From Chitinophagales bacterium (GTDB lineage: Bacteria > Bacteroidota > Bacteroidia > Chitinophagales > JADIYW01), in the NCBI GenBank assembly GCA_023957245.1, contig JAMLHJ010000007.1:62001-126000 (forward strand): DNA of 64,000 nt. The letters run 5' to 3'. Made by a program: the position numbers and the translations under genes. Below, piece after piece: positions 26,027-35,453 of the stretch (positions within the stretch are counted from its first letter, which is position 1; each line of letters opens with the position of its first letter). The notes beneath the pieces are model-generated. The model worked only from the letters and a program-made list of their open reading frames with translations, was not told the DNA's origin and searched no databases.

Positions 26027-26974
26027 TTATTTCAAGCTGAAATTACCTTGTCCGATTAAAAGTCCACTTTGATAAATTTCTACTGAGTAATTGCCTGGAC
26101 TAAAGTTGTAGCTTTGGTTCCAAATAGAACATACAGTTTTAGCTTCATTTTGATAATCTGGGCGAATTAAGTAAGTGTATGGAATTGAATTGCCAGTAGT
26201 TGCATCAGTAAGATTTCCACTTCCCAACTCTTCGATTTGTATAGTAGCACCACTTGGATTGATAATTCTCAATGCCATTTCTGTTTCACCAGCAGGAGCA
26301 ACACGGTTAACTAATAAGTCGAAACAGATTTTAAGGGCATCAGTATCTTTTGCTCTTTTAACTTCTACTTCTTTATCTCTTTTTCCAGATTTAGTAGGTA
26401 TAACTTTGATATTACTTGTTGTCAAAATTTTTGCTTTGTTGACAGTAGATTTCAATTTTGAATTTTCTTCTTCAACTTTTGTTTTTTCATTATTGACAGT
26501 AGCTACAGTTTCAGTCAATTGATCTCTTTGAGTAGTAAGGTCAACATTAGCCACATTGAGTTCAGTGTTTAGTTTTACAAGAGAGTCAATTTTTGTTTGG
26601 AAAACCAATCTTTCGTCTTGCAATTGTTTAATCATCAAGCGTGCTTTGTCCAAATCTGCTTTGTTGGTTTGCCCACTTTTAATCAATTCCGAAATTTGCT
26701 TTTTCTTCATTTCCAAATCTCTAACTCTTTCATTGAGTAAGCTATCAACTCCAGCTTTTTCAATATTTAGAACCTCTAAATCATCTAAAGCTTTTTGATA
26801 TTCCTTATCTAATTCCGCTTTAAGATTTTCTGTGTTTTCTAATTCGGTGGTAGTTACTCTGATGGTTTCAGTAGATTTTTTTAGTTTTAAATTGGTGAAA
26901 ACTAAACCTCCCAACAAAAGAAGAATTAATACTAAGTACAGTGCGTGAATTTTAGAATTTGAATTTTCAGACAT
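26027..26974 (-). CDS. Membrane-anchored coiled-coil protein, unknown function
   Basis: The ATG at 26974 starts 315 residues. A membrane helix lies at about residues 11-29 (LYLVLILLLLGGLVF). A long coiled coil follows (about 35-185), made of Glu/Lys/Leu heptads in several blocks. A beta-rich C-terminal domain of about 120 residues runs from CFDLLVNRVAPAGETEMALRI to the end. The C-terminal domain probably faces the periplasm. I do not recognise a named family. It is divergent from the exonuclease gene and has its own terminator. Confidence 0.75.
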   Translation of the reverse strand: MSENSNSKIHALYLVLILLLLGGLVFTNLKLKKSTETIRVTTTELENTENLKAELDKEYQKALDDLEVLNIEKAGVDSLLNERVRDLEMKKKQISELIKSGQTNKADLDKARLMIKQLQDERLVFQTKIDSLVKLNTELNVANVDLTTQRDQLTETVATVNNEKTKVEEENSKLKSTVNKAKILTTSNIKVIPTKSGKRDKEVEVKRAKDTDALKICFDLLVNRVAPAGETEMALRIINPSGATIQIEELGSGNLTDATTGNSIPYTYLIRPDYQNEAKTVCSIWNQSYNFSPGNYSVEIYQSGLLIGQGNFSLK

Positions 26975-27081
26975 AGTCAACTTTTATTTATATTTTCAAA
27001 TTTAACACCTACTTGCAACTAAAATTACTTTTAACAATATTTACGCATTATTTTAGTAACTTATTAACAAATTTCAGTTTT

Positions 27082-27822
27082 ATGTTAGAACATATTCCTA
27101 TAAGTAAGGTGCTTTTTATTGATATTGAGACAGTGTCTGGAGTTTCTGATTTGTCTGACTTACCAGAGTATGACCAAGCATTATGGATGGGCAAAAGAGG
27201 TAAGTTGAAACCAGAAGATATGGATGATGATGAATACTATTTTAATAATGCTGGAATTTTTGCAGAGTTTGGAAAGATAATTTGTATTTCAATGGGTTAT
27301 TTTTCTATTACTAATCAAGAAAGAATCTTTAGAGTAAAATCTATTTACGGCGATGATGAAAAATCTTTGCTCAAACAATTTATCAATGTTTTTAAGAAAA
27401 TAGAACAGAGTTTTGGCAATCAAATGGTCGTCTGTGGTCACAATGTCAAAGAGTTTGATATTCCTTATATTTCTCGAAGATTGTTGGTCAATAACTTAAT
27501 AGATGAATTTCCTAGTTTTTTACAAAAGATTCAATTTTCTAAGCCTTGGGAAGTTTCAGCAATGGTTTTGGATACACTTGATGTATGGAGGTTTGGAGAT
27601 TATAAAAATTATATTTCCTTGAAGTTATTGACACATGTTTTAGGTGTTCCGACTCCTAAAGATGATATAGATGGTTCAGAAGTAGGACGGGTTTATTATC
27701 ATGAGTATGGACTGGATAGAATCAAGCGATATTGCGAGAAAGATGTAGTAGCAGTAGCTAGAATTGTCTGCAAAGTGAAGGGTATGAAAGATTTAGAAGA
27801 TTCAGAGGTGCTTTCTATTTAA
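27082..27822 (+). CDS. Predicted 3'-5' exonuclease, PolB-exo-like
   Basis: The ATG at 27082 gives 246 residues; a longer frame from 27013 would add AT-rich sequence with no family match. The DEDD exonuclease motifs are visible: VLFIDIET (Asp and Glu near residues 14-16), VVCGHNVKEFDIPYISRRLL, and the last motif RIKRYCEKDVVAVARI. The family acts on single-strand DNA or RNA 3' ends; the natural substrate is unknown. The last part (EDSEVLSI) is a short tail. It is followed by the polytopic membrane gene after 18 bases, on the same strand. Confidence 0.82.
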   Translation: MLEHIPISKVLFIDIETVSGVSDLSDLPEYDQALWMGKRGKLKPEDMDDDEYYFNNAGIFAEFGKIICISMGYFSITNQERIFRVKSIYGDDEKSLLKQFINVFKKIEQSFGNQMVVCGHNVKEFDIPYISRRLLVNNLIDEFPSFLQKIQFSKPWEVSAMVLDTLDVWRFGDYKNYISLKLLTHVLGVPTPKDDIDGSEVGRVYYHEYGLDRIKRYCEKDVVAVARIVCKVKGMKDLEDSEVLSI

Positions 27823-27840
27823 TTTGTGTTGACTTTGAGT

Positions 27841-29331
27841 ATGAGGTTAAAAGATATTAGTATATCTATCTTATCGGCTACTATATTTTTATGGGCTAAG
27901 GGTTTTATTTTTAATTCAGCAGATCAGGTTGAACCTCTTGTTTTAGTGTATAAAAAGTTGAATCCATCTCTTTTTCAAGGTGATTTTTATGTAGAATCTG
28001 CGAAAGATATTTTTACTGTTCGTTTCTATTACATTCAATTATTGGCTTTTTTAGGGAAATATTTTTCGCTTTATAATATTTCATTAGTTCTTACTTTTTG
28101 TTGTTTATTTTTCTCTGCATTAGGACTAGTTAAAATTGTTAGAAAATTGACAGATGGTCGATTAGAAGGATATTTTGCTCCATTCTTTGTTTTGTTTTTA
28201 TTTTTAGAATGGACTGTTGGGGGGAATGTTTTACAGTATAATTTATTGATAGGAAGTGCATTAGCTAAAGCTCTTTCTATCTGGGCTATTTATCTTTTAT
28301 TGCAAAGGAGATATTTTTTTTCTGGTTTTTTGGTAGGATTAGCAGGTTTGTTTCAAGTATTAGTAGGGTTGCAAATTGCTTTGATTGTTATTACCTTTAT
28401 GTTGTTCATTCGCAATTGGAATGGTGTATTTAGATGGGGTACTACATGGTTATTTTGTATAAGTCCAATGTTATTGCCTATTCTTTATCGACAATTTTCC
28501 TTGCCAGTGACAGATGTTGATGAAAAGTTGTTTTATACGATATTGTATCGGTTTAGAAACCCTGAACATTATCTTCCTAGTTTATTTTCTATCAATTCAT
28601 ATATCAAAATTTCAATATTGATGTTTGTTGGAAATTTGGCTTTGTTTATATTCTTAGATAGAAAATTGTTTTATCGATTTCAATTAGTCAATGGAATAAT
28701 TGTTTTGGGCTTGATTGTTTATTCAATGAGCATAGAAAATTTTTCTTTGATGTCAATAGGCAAAATTCAATGGTTCAAAACGACAATAGGATTGAATGTT
28801 ATAGCTTCTTTGGGATTGGCAATTGGATTGGAATCTGTTTTAAGATATTTCAAACAGTTGAATTACCCTTGTCTTTTGGGTTCGTTAAGTATTATCTTTT
28901 GGGCATTATTTTTACATTTTCCATCTTTAGCTGATTGTCTAGATAAAAGAACTGAAGACCAAAAGGAATTGAGTGAGGTTCATAAATGGGTAAATATTCA
29001 TACACCAATTGATGCATTGTTTGTAACTTATATTGACGATGAAAGTTTTATGTGCGAGGCTAAGCGTTCATTGACATTGAGTTGGAATTGTATGATACAT
29101 GAACCATGGTTTTTGTTGAAATGGTATAAAAATTTTTATCAGCAATATCATGTAAATACTTTGATTTACAATCATATAGAAGTGAAGAGACTGGCTAATA
29201 AATATTATGAAAGTGGAGCTTGGTTGGGAGATACAAAAGCACAATATTGCATCGTTCGGAAAGGTGTTTTATTTCCAAATACTCAGGAATTATTCTCCAC
29301 TACTCATTATGAAGTCTTGAAAATTAATTAA
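27841..29331 (+). CDS. Polytopic membrane protein, possibly GT-C-like
   Basis: The ATG at 27841 (MRLKDI) is preferred over an upstream in-frame GTG at 27826. The 496-residue protein has about nine or ten hydrophobic helices in its first 370 residues and an extramembrane C-terminal domain (from about 385, EVHKWVNIHTPIDALFVTY). The layout recalls GT-C glycosyltransferase-type proteins, but no DD/ED motif in the first loop is conclusive. I cannot name a family. It overlaps the convergent MORN gene by 8 bases. Confidence 0.7.
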   Translation: MRLKDISISILSATIFLWAKGFIFNSADQVEPLVLVYKKLNPSLFQGDFYVESAKDIFTVRFYYIQLLAFLGKYFSLYNISLVLTFCCLFFSALGLVKIVRKLTDGRLEGYFAPFFVLFLFLEWTVGGNVLQYNLLIGSALAKALSIWAIYLLLQRRYFFSGFLVGLAGLFQVLVGLQIALIVITFMLFIRNWNGVFRWGTTWLFCISPMLLPILYRQFSLPVTDVDEKLFYTILYRFRNPEHYLPSLFSINSYIKISILMFVGNLALFIFLDRKLFYRFQLVNGIIVLGLIVYSMSIENFSLMSIGKIQWFKTTIGLNVIASLGLAIGLESVLRYFKQLNYPCLLGSLSIIFWALFLHFPSLADCLDKRTEDQKELSEVHKWVNIHTPIDALFVTYIDDESFMCEAKRSLTLSWNCMIHEPWFLLKWYKNFYQQYHVNTLIYNHIEVKRLANKYYESGAWLGDTKAQYCIVRKGVLFPNTQELFSTTHYEVLKIN

Positions 29332-30148
29332 TAAATACATTAGCTTTCCATTCGCCTTTATATTTTACTTTTCCTTTTTTGTCGTAAAGAGTTCCTTGAC
29401 CTTGTTGCATGTCATTTTCCCATTGACCCACATATTTTTCATTGTATTTGGATACATAAGTTCCAATGCCTGAGCGCATGTTATTGCTGAAACTACCTTC
29501 ATAGAAGCTTCCATCTGGAAAAAACTCTTTGCCTTTTCCTTGTTTAGAATTATTATCCCATTGGCCTTCATATACAAGACCATTGTCAAATACACCTTTA
29601 CCTATTCCATCTGCTTTGCCATTAACAATATCTCCAGTGTAATAAACATTGTTTTTGCCAATTTTAAATCGTAAGTATTTTATATTGATTTCTTTGTTGT
29701 TATTGGATTCACTTTGTACTTCATGCTGTTGGTTGTCAGATTCAGAGATTTGCAACTCATTTGGTATATCGTTTTCGCTAGAAGGTTCTTTTTTATCTAT
29801 TGCTTGAGGTGAAGACATTTCTTTAATTGCAATATCTTCAATTTTGGTAAACAATCCTGTATTGGTGACTTTGTGGCTTTTTAAATAGCGAGTTATTTTT
29901 CTACTCAAATGAGGATTGTGTTTTTTCAGATTTTTAGCAGCTAATTCTAAGCTATCCATTTGGTGGTCAAATATCCATTCCAATATTTTATCATTGTCAG
30001 GAGTAGAAGTATTTGCCTGCGAGTCAGTAGAATGATTTTGTTGAATTTCTGCTATTTTATTTTTCAAGAAAAATGTCCAAAATGCTGAAACAGATGCTAT
30101 AGTTAAAAGTGAGAAGAGTATGATAATAGAAATTGTACTTTTTTTCAT
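29324..30148 (-). CDS. MORN-repeat protein with N-terminal membrane anchor
   Basis: The 274-residue protein has one N-terminal membrane helix (about 6-28). A low-complexity, charged linker (about 30-160) rich in Ser, Asn, Gln and Glu follows. About five MORN repeats form the C-terminus (YYTGDIVNGKADGIG, YEGQWDNNSKQGKG, YEGSFSNNMRSGIG, YVGQWENDMQQGQG, YKGEWKANVF). MORN repeats are beta-hairpin modules that bind proteins or lipids. The repeats probably lie outside the inner membrane. The gene overlaps the polytopic gene tail to tail by 8 bases. The partner is unknown. Confidence 0.85.
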   Translation of the reverse strand: MKKSTISIIILFSLLTIASVSAFWTFFLKNKIAEIQQNHSTDSQANTSTPDNDKILEWIFDHQMDSLELAAKNLKKHNPHLSRKITRYLKSHKVTNTGLFTKIEDIAIKEMSSPQAIDKKEPSSENDIPNELQISESDNQQHEVQSESNNNKEINIKYLRFKIGKNNVYYTGDIVNGKADGIGKGVFDNGLVYEGQWDNNSKQGKGKEFFPDGSFYEGSFSNNMRSGIGTYVSKYNEKYVGQWENDMQQGQGTLYDKKGKVKYKGEWKANVFIN

Positions 30149-30322
30149 AGCATTAAAATTGGTTTCGAATTTGATTTATCTTGATAAAGCAAAATTATTG
30201 CCAGTCTTTTATTAAAATTAAAAAAGCACAAAATTTGTTCAATATAATTCAAAAATTCAAGTTCTTATAATAAATCTAAGTTATGTTAAGTAATAATTTA
30301 AAATAAAAAAGTTCTTTTACCG

Positions 30323-30330
30323 TATCTTTG
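30323..30330 (+). promoter_or_regulatory. Candidate -7 box of the DEAD-box helicase gene
   Basis: TATCTTTG matches TAnnTTTG and is followed by CG, 30 bases before the ATG at 30361. An in-frame TTG at 30328 falls inside the box and so is not a plausible start. Confidence 0.5.
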
Positions 30331-30360
30331 CGCCAAATTATTTTTTACGTGATAGAAACC

Positions 30361-32070
30361 ATGGAAGGGTTTAAGGCATTGGGCTTGTCAGAGGAAACGC
30401 TTAGTGCTTTAGAAAAAAAAGGTTATACAAAACCAACACCTATTCAGGAACTGACCATTCCTCTTCTGCTTAATGGAAGCAAAGATATAGTAGGACAAGC
30501 GCAAACGGGATCGGGCAAGACAGCTGCTTTTGGAATTCCAATTATTGAAAAGTTTGATAAAAATAACGGAGATGTTCAAGCATTAATTCTGACTCCTACA
30601 AGAGAGTTGGCATTGCAAATATCTGAAGAGCTTCAAAGCTATAAAGGTGGCAGACGTATTTGGATTACTACAGTTTATGGTGGTGCTCCTATCGCTCGTC
30701 AAATGAGAGATTTGGAGAAAGGGACTCACATTGTAGTGGGAACTCCTGGTAGAGTTATTGACTTGATTGATAGAGGGAAGTTGATTTTAGATGATGTGAA
30801 GTATGTCGTTTTAGATGAAGCAGACGAGATGCTCAATATGGGCTTTTTGGATGATGTTGAGAAGATATTGTCTAGTTGTGATGACGACAGAAGAATGTTG
30901 CTTTTTTCAGCGACTATGCCAGACAGGATATTGTCTTTGGCAAAAAGATATATGGGTCAATATGACTTAGTATCTGTCAAGAAAAAAGAATTGACTACAG
31001 ATACTATTGCTCAATCTTATTTGGAAGTTCCTGCAAGAAGTAGATTTGATGCTTTGTGTCGTGTATTGGATATTGAAGAAGATTTTTATGGCATTGTGTT
31101 CTGTAATACTAAAGCTGAAGTGATTGAAATAACCAATCATTTGAACGAAAAAGGATATACTGCGGATTCTCTTCATGGCGATATTGCTCAAAATTTGAGA
31201 GAAAAAGCTATTAAACAATTCAAATCTAATAAGTTTGGTTTGTTGATTGCTACTGATGTTGCAGCTAGAGGTATTGATATTCAAGATTTGACTCATGTTA
31301 TCAATTATGGTTTACCTCAAGATCCTGAATCTTATATTCATAGAATTGGTAGAACAGGAAGAGCAGGTAAAGAAGGTAAAGCAATCTCTATCATTGATTC
31401 TAATGAGAGAAGAAAATTGATGTTTATTCAGAAAATCACAAAAGCAATCATTGAGAGAGGTAAATTACCTGATGCTCATCAGATGGTAGCTATCAAAAAG
31501 AGAAGATTGAATGAACAATTGGAAACTACAGTTTCTACGGAGCATTATCTTCCTTTTGTAGAATATGCAAAAGAAATTATCCAAGGAAATGACCCTGAAG
31601 TTATTGTAGCTTCATTGTTAAAAATATTCCATGGTGATGATTTGGATGTTCAGGCATATAAAGTGATTAAAGAAGCTACTGAACGCTCTCGTGATGAAAG
31701 AGGTGACAGAGATAGAGGAAGAGACAGAGATAGAGATAGAGGAAGAGACAAAGACAGAGGAAGAGATAAGGACAGAGGTCGTGATAGAGATGGAGATAGA
31801 AGAAGCGGAGGAAGAAATTCTGGATCTAAAATGAGATTGTTTGTGGCTAAAGGAAGAAAGGATAAAATTTCTCCTATAGATATCTTGAAAATGATAGAAG
31901 AAGAAACGAATATACCTGGAAGAAATATTGATGATATTAAGATTTTAGATGCATTTTCTTTCTTTACAACAAATTTTGAAGATGGCGCTTATATTCTAGA
32001 TGTATTCAAAAAGAAAGCAAGAAAAGATGACCAAAAGCCGTTAATTGAACGTGCTAGAGATAGAGACTAA
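30361..32070 (+). CDS. DEAD-box RNA helicase
   Basis: The ATG at 30361 gives 569 residues. Helicase motifs are in order: FKALGLSEETLSALEKKGY (Q-motif region), AQTGSGKT (I), PTRELALQ (Ia), VVGTPGRVID (Ib), VLDEADEML (II), LFSATMP (III), TDVAARGIDI (V), HRIGRTGRAG (VI). A low-complexity tract near residues 450-480 is a run of Arg-Asp and Lys-Asp pairs with Gly. The end (about 490-560) resembles the C-terminal RNA-binding domain of DbpA/CsdA-type helicases. The role is probably RNA remodelling in ribosome assembly or cold adaptation. It stands as a single gene with its own promoter and terminator. Confidence 0.95.
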   Translation: MEGFKALGLSEETLSALEKKGYTKPTPIQELTIPLLLNGSKDIVGQAQTGSGKTAAFGIPIIEKFDKNNGDVQALILTPTRELALQISEELQSYKGGRRIWITTVYGGAPIARQMRDLEKGTHIVVGTPGRVIDLIDRGKLILDDVKYVVLDEADEMLNMGFLDDVEKILSSCDDDRRMLLFSATMPDRILSLAKRYMGQYDLVSVKKKELTTDTIAQSYLEVPARSRFDALCRVLDIEEDFYGIVFCNTKAEVIEITNHLNEKGYTADSLHGDIAQNLREKAIKQFKSNKFGLLIATDVAARGIDIQDLTHVINYGLPQDPESYIHRIGRTGRAGKEGKAISIIDSNERRKLMFIQKITKAIIERGKLPDAHQMVAIKKRRLNEQLETTVSTEHYLPFVEYAKEIIQGNDPEVIVASLLKIFHGDDLDVQAYKVIKEATERSRDERGDRDRGRDRDRDRGRDKDRGRDKDRGRDRDGDRRSGGRNSGSKMRLFVAKGRKDKISPIDILKMIEEETNIPGRNIDDIKILDAFSFFTTNFEDGAYILDVFKKKARKDDQKPLIERARDRD

Positions 32071-32090
32071 TCCAGTTTTTAGATAAAAAG

Positions 32091-32127
32091 AAAGGCTATT
32101 CATTATATTTTGGATAGCCTTTTTTTA
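32091..32127 (+). terminator. Terminator after the DEAD-box gene
   Basis: AAAGGCTAT (32091-32099) and ATAGCCTTT (32114-32122) form a 9-bp perfect stem, followed by a T-run, 20 bases after the stop. Confidence 0.85.
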
Positions 32128-32135
32128 TGATAGTA

Positions 32136-32236
32136 TAGTGGTCAGCGAAAAATCTATGCTGCAGTATGCTTTGTAATATGCAATTCTGCCCATTATTCCG
32201 TGAACTTTGCGTAAAACTTAGTGTCCTTTGCGGTTA
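32136..32236 (-). repeat. Partial diverged copy of the palindromic repeat, copy C
   Basis: TAGTGG at 32136 with TCAGCGAAAAATC at 32142-32154 repeats part of the element at 25763-25950. The end, 32198-32236, is the inverted 39-bp unit of 25706-25744. The whole stretch aligns to the reverse complement of the left half of element A with its outer flank, with many substitutions between the two blocks. Confidence 0.65.
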
Positions 32237-32266
32237 GTTTCGATAGCATTTTTCACATCTCCCAAT

Positions 32267-34453
32267 CTATTTCGTAAGCTTTTTAGCTTCTTCTATTGAT
32301 ATAGCTTTGCCCTTGTAAAACGGTACAATAAATGCATCTTTTATTCCTCTTTGATAGACAGTGTCCAGGAATTTTTTAGCAGCTTCATAACTAGGATATG
32401 AGTAAATATAAACTTTGACAAAGTCTTTATTTTTTTCAGGAATCATTTCAATATTCCCCAAGTCACTTATAGTTTGTAACCATTTTTGATCTGGAACTTT
32501 GAATACACCAATCTGAATTTTGTAAACTAAATTGTTCTTAGCTACATATTCATCAGCAAAAATAATTGGAGTAGATTTTTCTTGAATATCTTGTAAAAAA
32601 CCAATTAATTTAAACTCAGTTCTACGATTAATGGCGTGTTCTTCTTCACTACAAACAACTCCATCTTTACATTTGTTGAGCAACACTTTTTCTCCATACC
32701 CTTTGGCATATAATCTTGAAGCATTAATACCTTTGTCAGTTAAAAATTTTACTACATTAATAGCTCTTTTCTCAGATAATGTCTGATTGTAAGTGGCATC
32801 AGCTCTACTATCTGTATGCGCTCCGATTTCAATTATCCAAGTAGGATTGTCAATTAAAAGATTATAAAGTCTAGTCAGAGCTTTGTCTGCTTGTGGTGTA
32901 ATATCAGCTTTGTCGAATTCGTAATAAATATTGGGAACAACAATGCTTTTATTAATTTCAATTTTTTGCAAAACTAATTTACCTGCTGAATTTGTAGCTG
33001 ATAGAGAAACCTGTGTGTCTAAAGGGAAATATCCTTTATGGAATACTGATAAAGATAAATTGTCTGGATTGCCTTGAACTATTAATTCAAAGTTTCCATT
33101 ATTATCTGTCTGTGTTTCAAAAATATCTTTATCCTGATTCAAAATTCTAACTGTGGATTTAGGAAGAGCTTCTAGTGTTGATTTGTCCTGAATTTTTCCA
33201 GTAAATTTTGTTTCAGCTATTTTTGTTACAATATTATTATTAAGTACAATTCTATAAATATCATCATTGCCAGCTCCTCCAGGTCTATTTGAACTAAAAT
33301 AGCCATTGTTTTTATTCTTGTCTAAAATAAGCCCAAAGTCATCATAGCTTGAATTGATTGTTGCCCCAATATTTGTTGGCTTGTTCCATACTCCATTTTC
33401 ATAAGTAGAATAAAAAATATCTAAACCACCAAATCCAGTATGACCTTCTGATGCGAAATATAATGTTCCATCTTCATGAATAAAAGGAAATAGTTCATTA
33501 GCTGTGGTATTGATATTGGTGCCTAGATTGATAGGTGCAGTCCATTTGCCATTTGTAAATCGGGAATAATAAATATCTGTTCCTCCAATTCCTCCAGGCT
33601 TATCTGATACAAAAAATAAATCTTTTCCATTGTTGCCTATTGTTGGATGTGCAACTGAATATTCAGGATGATTAAATTCAAAGGCTTTTAATTCAGTCCA
33701 CTTATTGTCTCTTTTTACAGCAGAAAATATTCCAATTGTATTACTATTAGACTTTGATTTTTTGATTTTATTTTGACTATGTGAAAAATAAATCCTGTTG
33801 TATTGTGAAGTGAAAGTGACTGGACCACTATGGAATTTATTGACTTTTGGTAGTTTTAAAACCTGAGCTTCTAGTTTTTCTTTACCCGTTGGTTTGAATG
33901 GAATTTGAAGAATATTTAACCAAGGTCTATTGTTCCATGAATATTTGGATTTTTTACTTTTTGCATTGCCTATAAAAACAATTCCATCTCTATAATAAGA
34001 AGGAGAGAACTCATCTCCAGAAGTGTTAATATTGGCTATTGAATACACATCATAATTTGCTGCTTGTATATATTTCGAAGCACGAGAAAGTTTATTTTGA
34101 TATTTATTACCATATCTAGAAAAGATACTATCCGCAGCAGTAGTGTTGCCAGTGATTTTGTACAATTCAGCGAGATGTATTTGATAATACTCTGAAAGTT
34201 CATTGACTTGACTAGCTTTTAGCATCCATTCTAATGCAGAATTGTAATTTTTTTGTTGATAATAAGCTTCTGCCAATTGTAATTTTGACTCCAAATCTCC
34301 TTTGCCACTTTTCTCAATTTTCAACCAATTCTGAATAGAACTAGCATACTGGGTAAGATTAAATTGTTGAATAGCCTTCGCTCTTTCTTCTATTTGTGCT
34401 GAGGAAGTTGTATATATAGTAAGGAACAAAACTGACCAAATGAGTTTTTTCAT
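32267..34453 (-). CDS. OmpA-family protein with TPR, PD40 and SPOR-like domains
   Basis: The 728-residue protein has a signal peptide (MKKLIWSVLFLTIYTTSSAQ). TPR-like helices (about 25-125) and PD40/WD40-like beta-propeller blades (about 150-400, repeats of FVSDKPGGIGGTDIYYS and YFSSNRPGGAGNDDIYR) follow. A carboxypeptidase-like beta domain (about 415-495) is next, then an OmpA/peptidoglycan-binding domain (about 505-620, with ITPQADKALTRL and IEIGAHTDSRA). The last 90 residues look like a SPOR-type domain. Its 5' end overlaps the PorP/SprF stop by 1 base. OmpA plus PorP/SprF pairs are common in T9SS loci, so a role at the outer membrane-peptidoglycan interface is likely. Confidence 0.9.
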   Translation of the reverse strand: MKKLIWSVLFLTIYTTSSAQIEERAKAIQQFNLTQYASSIQNWLKIEKSGKGDLESKLQLAEAYYQQKNYNSALEWMLKASQVNELSEYYQIHLAELYKITGNTTAADSIFSRYGNKYQNKLSRASKYIQAANYDVYSIANINTSGDEFSPSYYRDGIVFIGNAKSKKSKYSWNNRPWLNILQIPFKPTGKEKLEAQVLKLPKVNKFHSGPVTFTSQYNRIYFSHSQNKIKKSKSNSNTIGIFSAVKRDNKWTELKAFEFNHPEYSVAHPTIGNNGKDLFFVSDKPGGIGGTDIYYSRFTNGKWTAPINLGTNINTTANELFPFIHEDGTLYFASEGHTGFGGLDIFYSTYENGVWNKPTNIGATINSSYDDFGLILDKNKNNGYFSSNRPGGAGNDDIYRIVLNNNIVTKIAETKFTGKIQDKSTLEALPKSTVRILNQDKDIFETQTDNNGNFELIVQGNPDNLSLSVFHKGYFPLDTQVSLSATNSAGKLVLQKIEINKSIVVPNIYYEFDKADITPQADKALTRLYNLLIDNPTWIIEIGAHTDSRADATYNQTLSEKRAINVVKFLTDKGINASRLYAKGYGEKVLLNKCKDGVVCSEEEHAINRRTEFKLIGFLQDIQEKSTPIIFADEYVAKNNLVYKIQIGVFKVPDQKWLQTISDLGNIEMIPEKNKDFVKVYIYSYPSYEAAKKFLDTVYQRGIKDAFIVPFYKGKAISIEEAKKLTK

Positions 34454-35409
34454 TAGAAGTATCTTGGACTTTTGTAAATAATATTGGAAGGTTTGAAAAT
34501 TGCCATATCGAAAGAAACCATCAATTCGTGTGAACCAGAATTTGCAGTTCTAAGGGATTTCCATGATAAATCGTAGGAATATCCGATGTTCAATTTTTTC
34601 TCTCCATGGTCAAATGTCGGCATATATTGAACAAGAATACTACTTGACTTATCTGTTCTCACACCTATACCTGCCATAAATTTATCATAAAGAATGGTAT
34701 TGACAGAAAATTCTGCTTGAAAGGGTTGTGAAGGTAGGATTCTGAATGTAGTTGTCGGAAGCAATCTGAAATTTTCTTGAATATTCCATTGATAAGCTCC
34801 GGATATAAAATATTGAACAGTAGGCTGTGTGCCCCATTTGTCATCTTTAAAAATACTCTTAGGCAATAATTGAGGAATACCTACGCCGATAGAAAAATTG
34901 TTTCCGTAAAAATATACTCCTGTTCCAATGTGTGGCATCCAACTTTTCTCAAAATTTGTTACTTGAGTATTGTCAGGCATTCCATCATCTGTGTGAATCT
35001 TAGAGCTTTGTAAATTTCTAAATTCAGCACCTGCTTGCATACCTAAGGAAAGTGTGTATTTATCAGCAAATCTTAATCGATAAGCATATTGCACTGAAAG
35101 ACCATTATTGGATAAAGCACCGATTCTGTCATTGAAAAAATTGATACCTAATGCGATATTTTCTTTGTGTAATGGAGTATGAACTGATGCATTAATAGTA
35201 TTGGGTGCGCCATTCATCCCTACCCATTGCAATCTGTTCAGCACTTGAGCATGAAAATTTTCTTTACTTCCTACATAAGCAGGATTATAATACTGCTCAT
35301 TCCAATAGTAGTGCGTGAATAAAGACTGCTGTTGAGCAAATACAAAAGGGATGTTAAGTATAATAATTAGCCCAGCTAAACTCTTTCGAAAAATATTTTT
35401 AAATAACAT
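34453..35409 (-). CDS. PorP/SprF-family type IX secretion outer-membrane protein
   Basis: The 318-residue protein has a signal peptide (cleavage near VFAQ) and the family N-terminus FTHYYWNEQYYNPAYVGSKENFHAQVLNR. A beta-barrel-like series of alternating strands follows, as in PorP/SprF proteins of Bacteroidota. These proteins anchor or help export T9SS cargo at the outer membrane. The end (NIIYKSPRYF) has the usual C-terminal aromatic residue. It overlaps the OmpA-like gene by one base, so the pair is likely one unit. Confidence 0.9.
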   Translation of the reverse strand: MLFKNIFRKSLAGLIIILNIPFVFAQQQSLFTHYYWNEQYYNPAYVGSKENFHAQVLNRLQWVGMNGAPNTINASVHTPLHKENIALGINFFNDRIGALSNNGLSVQYAYRLRFADKYTLSLGMQAGAEFRNLQSSKIHTDDGMPDNTQVTNFEKSWMPHIGTGVYFYGNNFSIGVGIPQLLPKSIFKDDKWGTQPTVQYFISGAYQWNIQENFRLLPTTTFRILPSQPFQAEFSVNTILYDKFMAGIGVRTDKSSSILVQYMPTFDHGEKKLNIGYSYDLSWKSLRTANSGSHELMVSFDMAIFKPSNIIYKSPRYF

Positions 35410-35453
35410 AAGTTAAACAACTTCGCTAAGATACAGCTTGTTAAATAAAATCT

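Noticed and set aside
31690-31800. Short direct repeats that might suggest a CRISPR-like array
   Set aside because: They are in-frame codons for Arg-Asp pairs inside a helicase, with no regular spacers.
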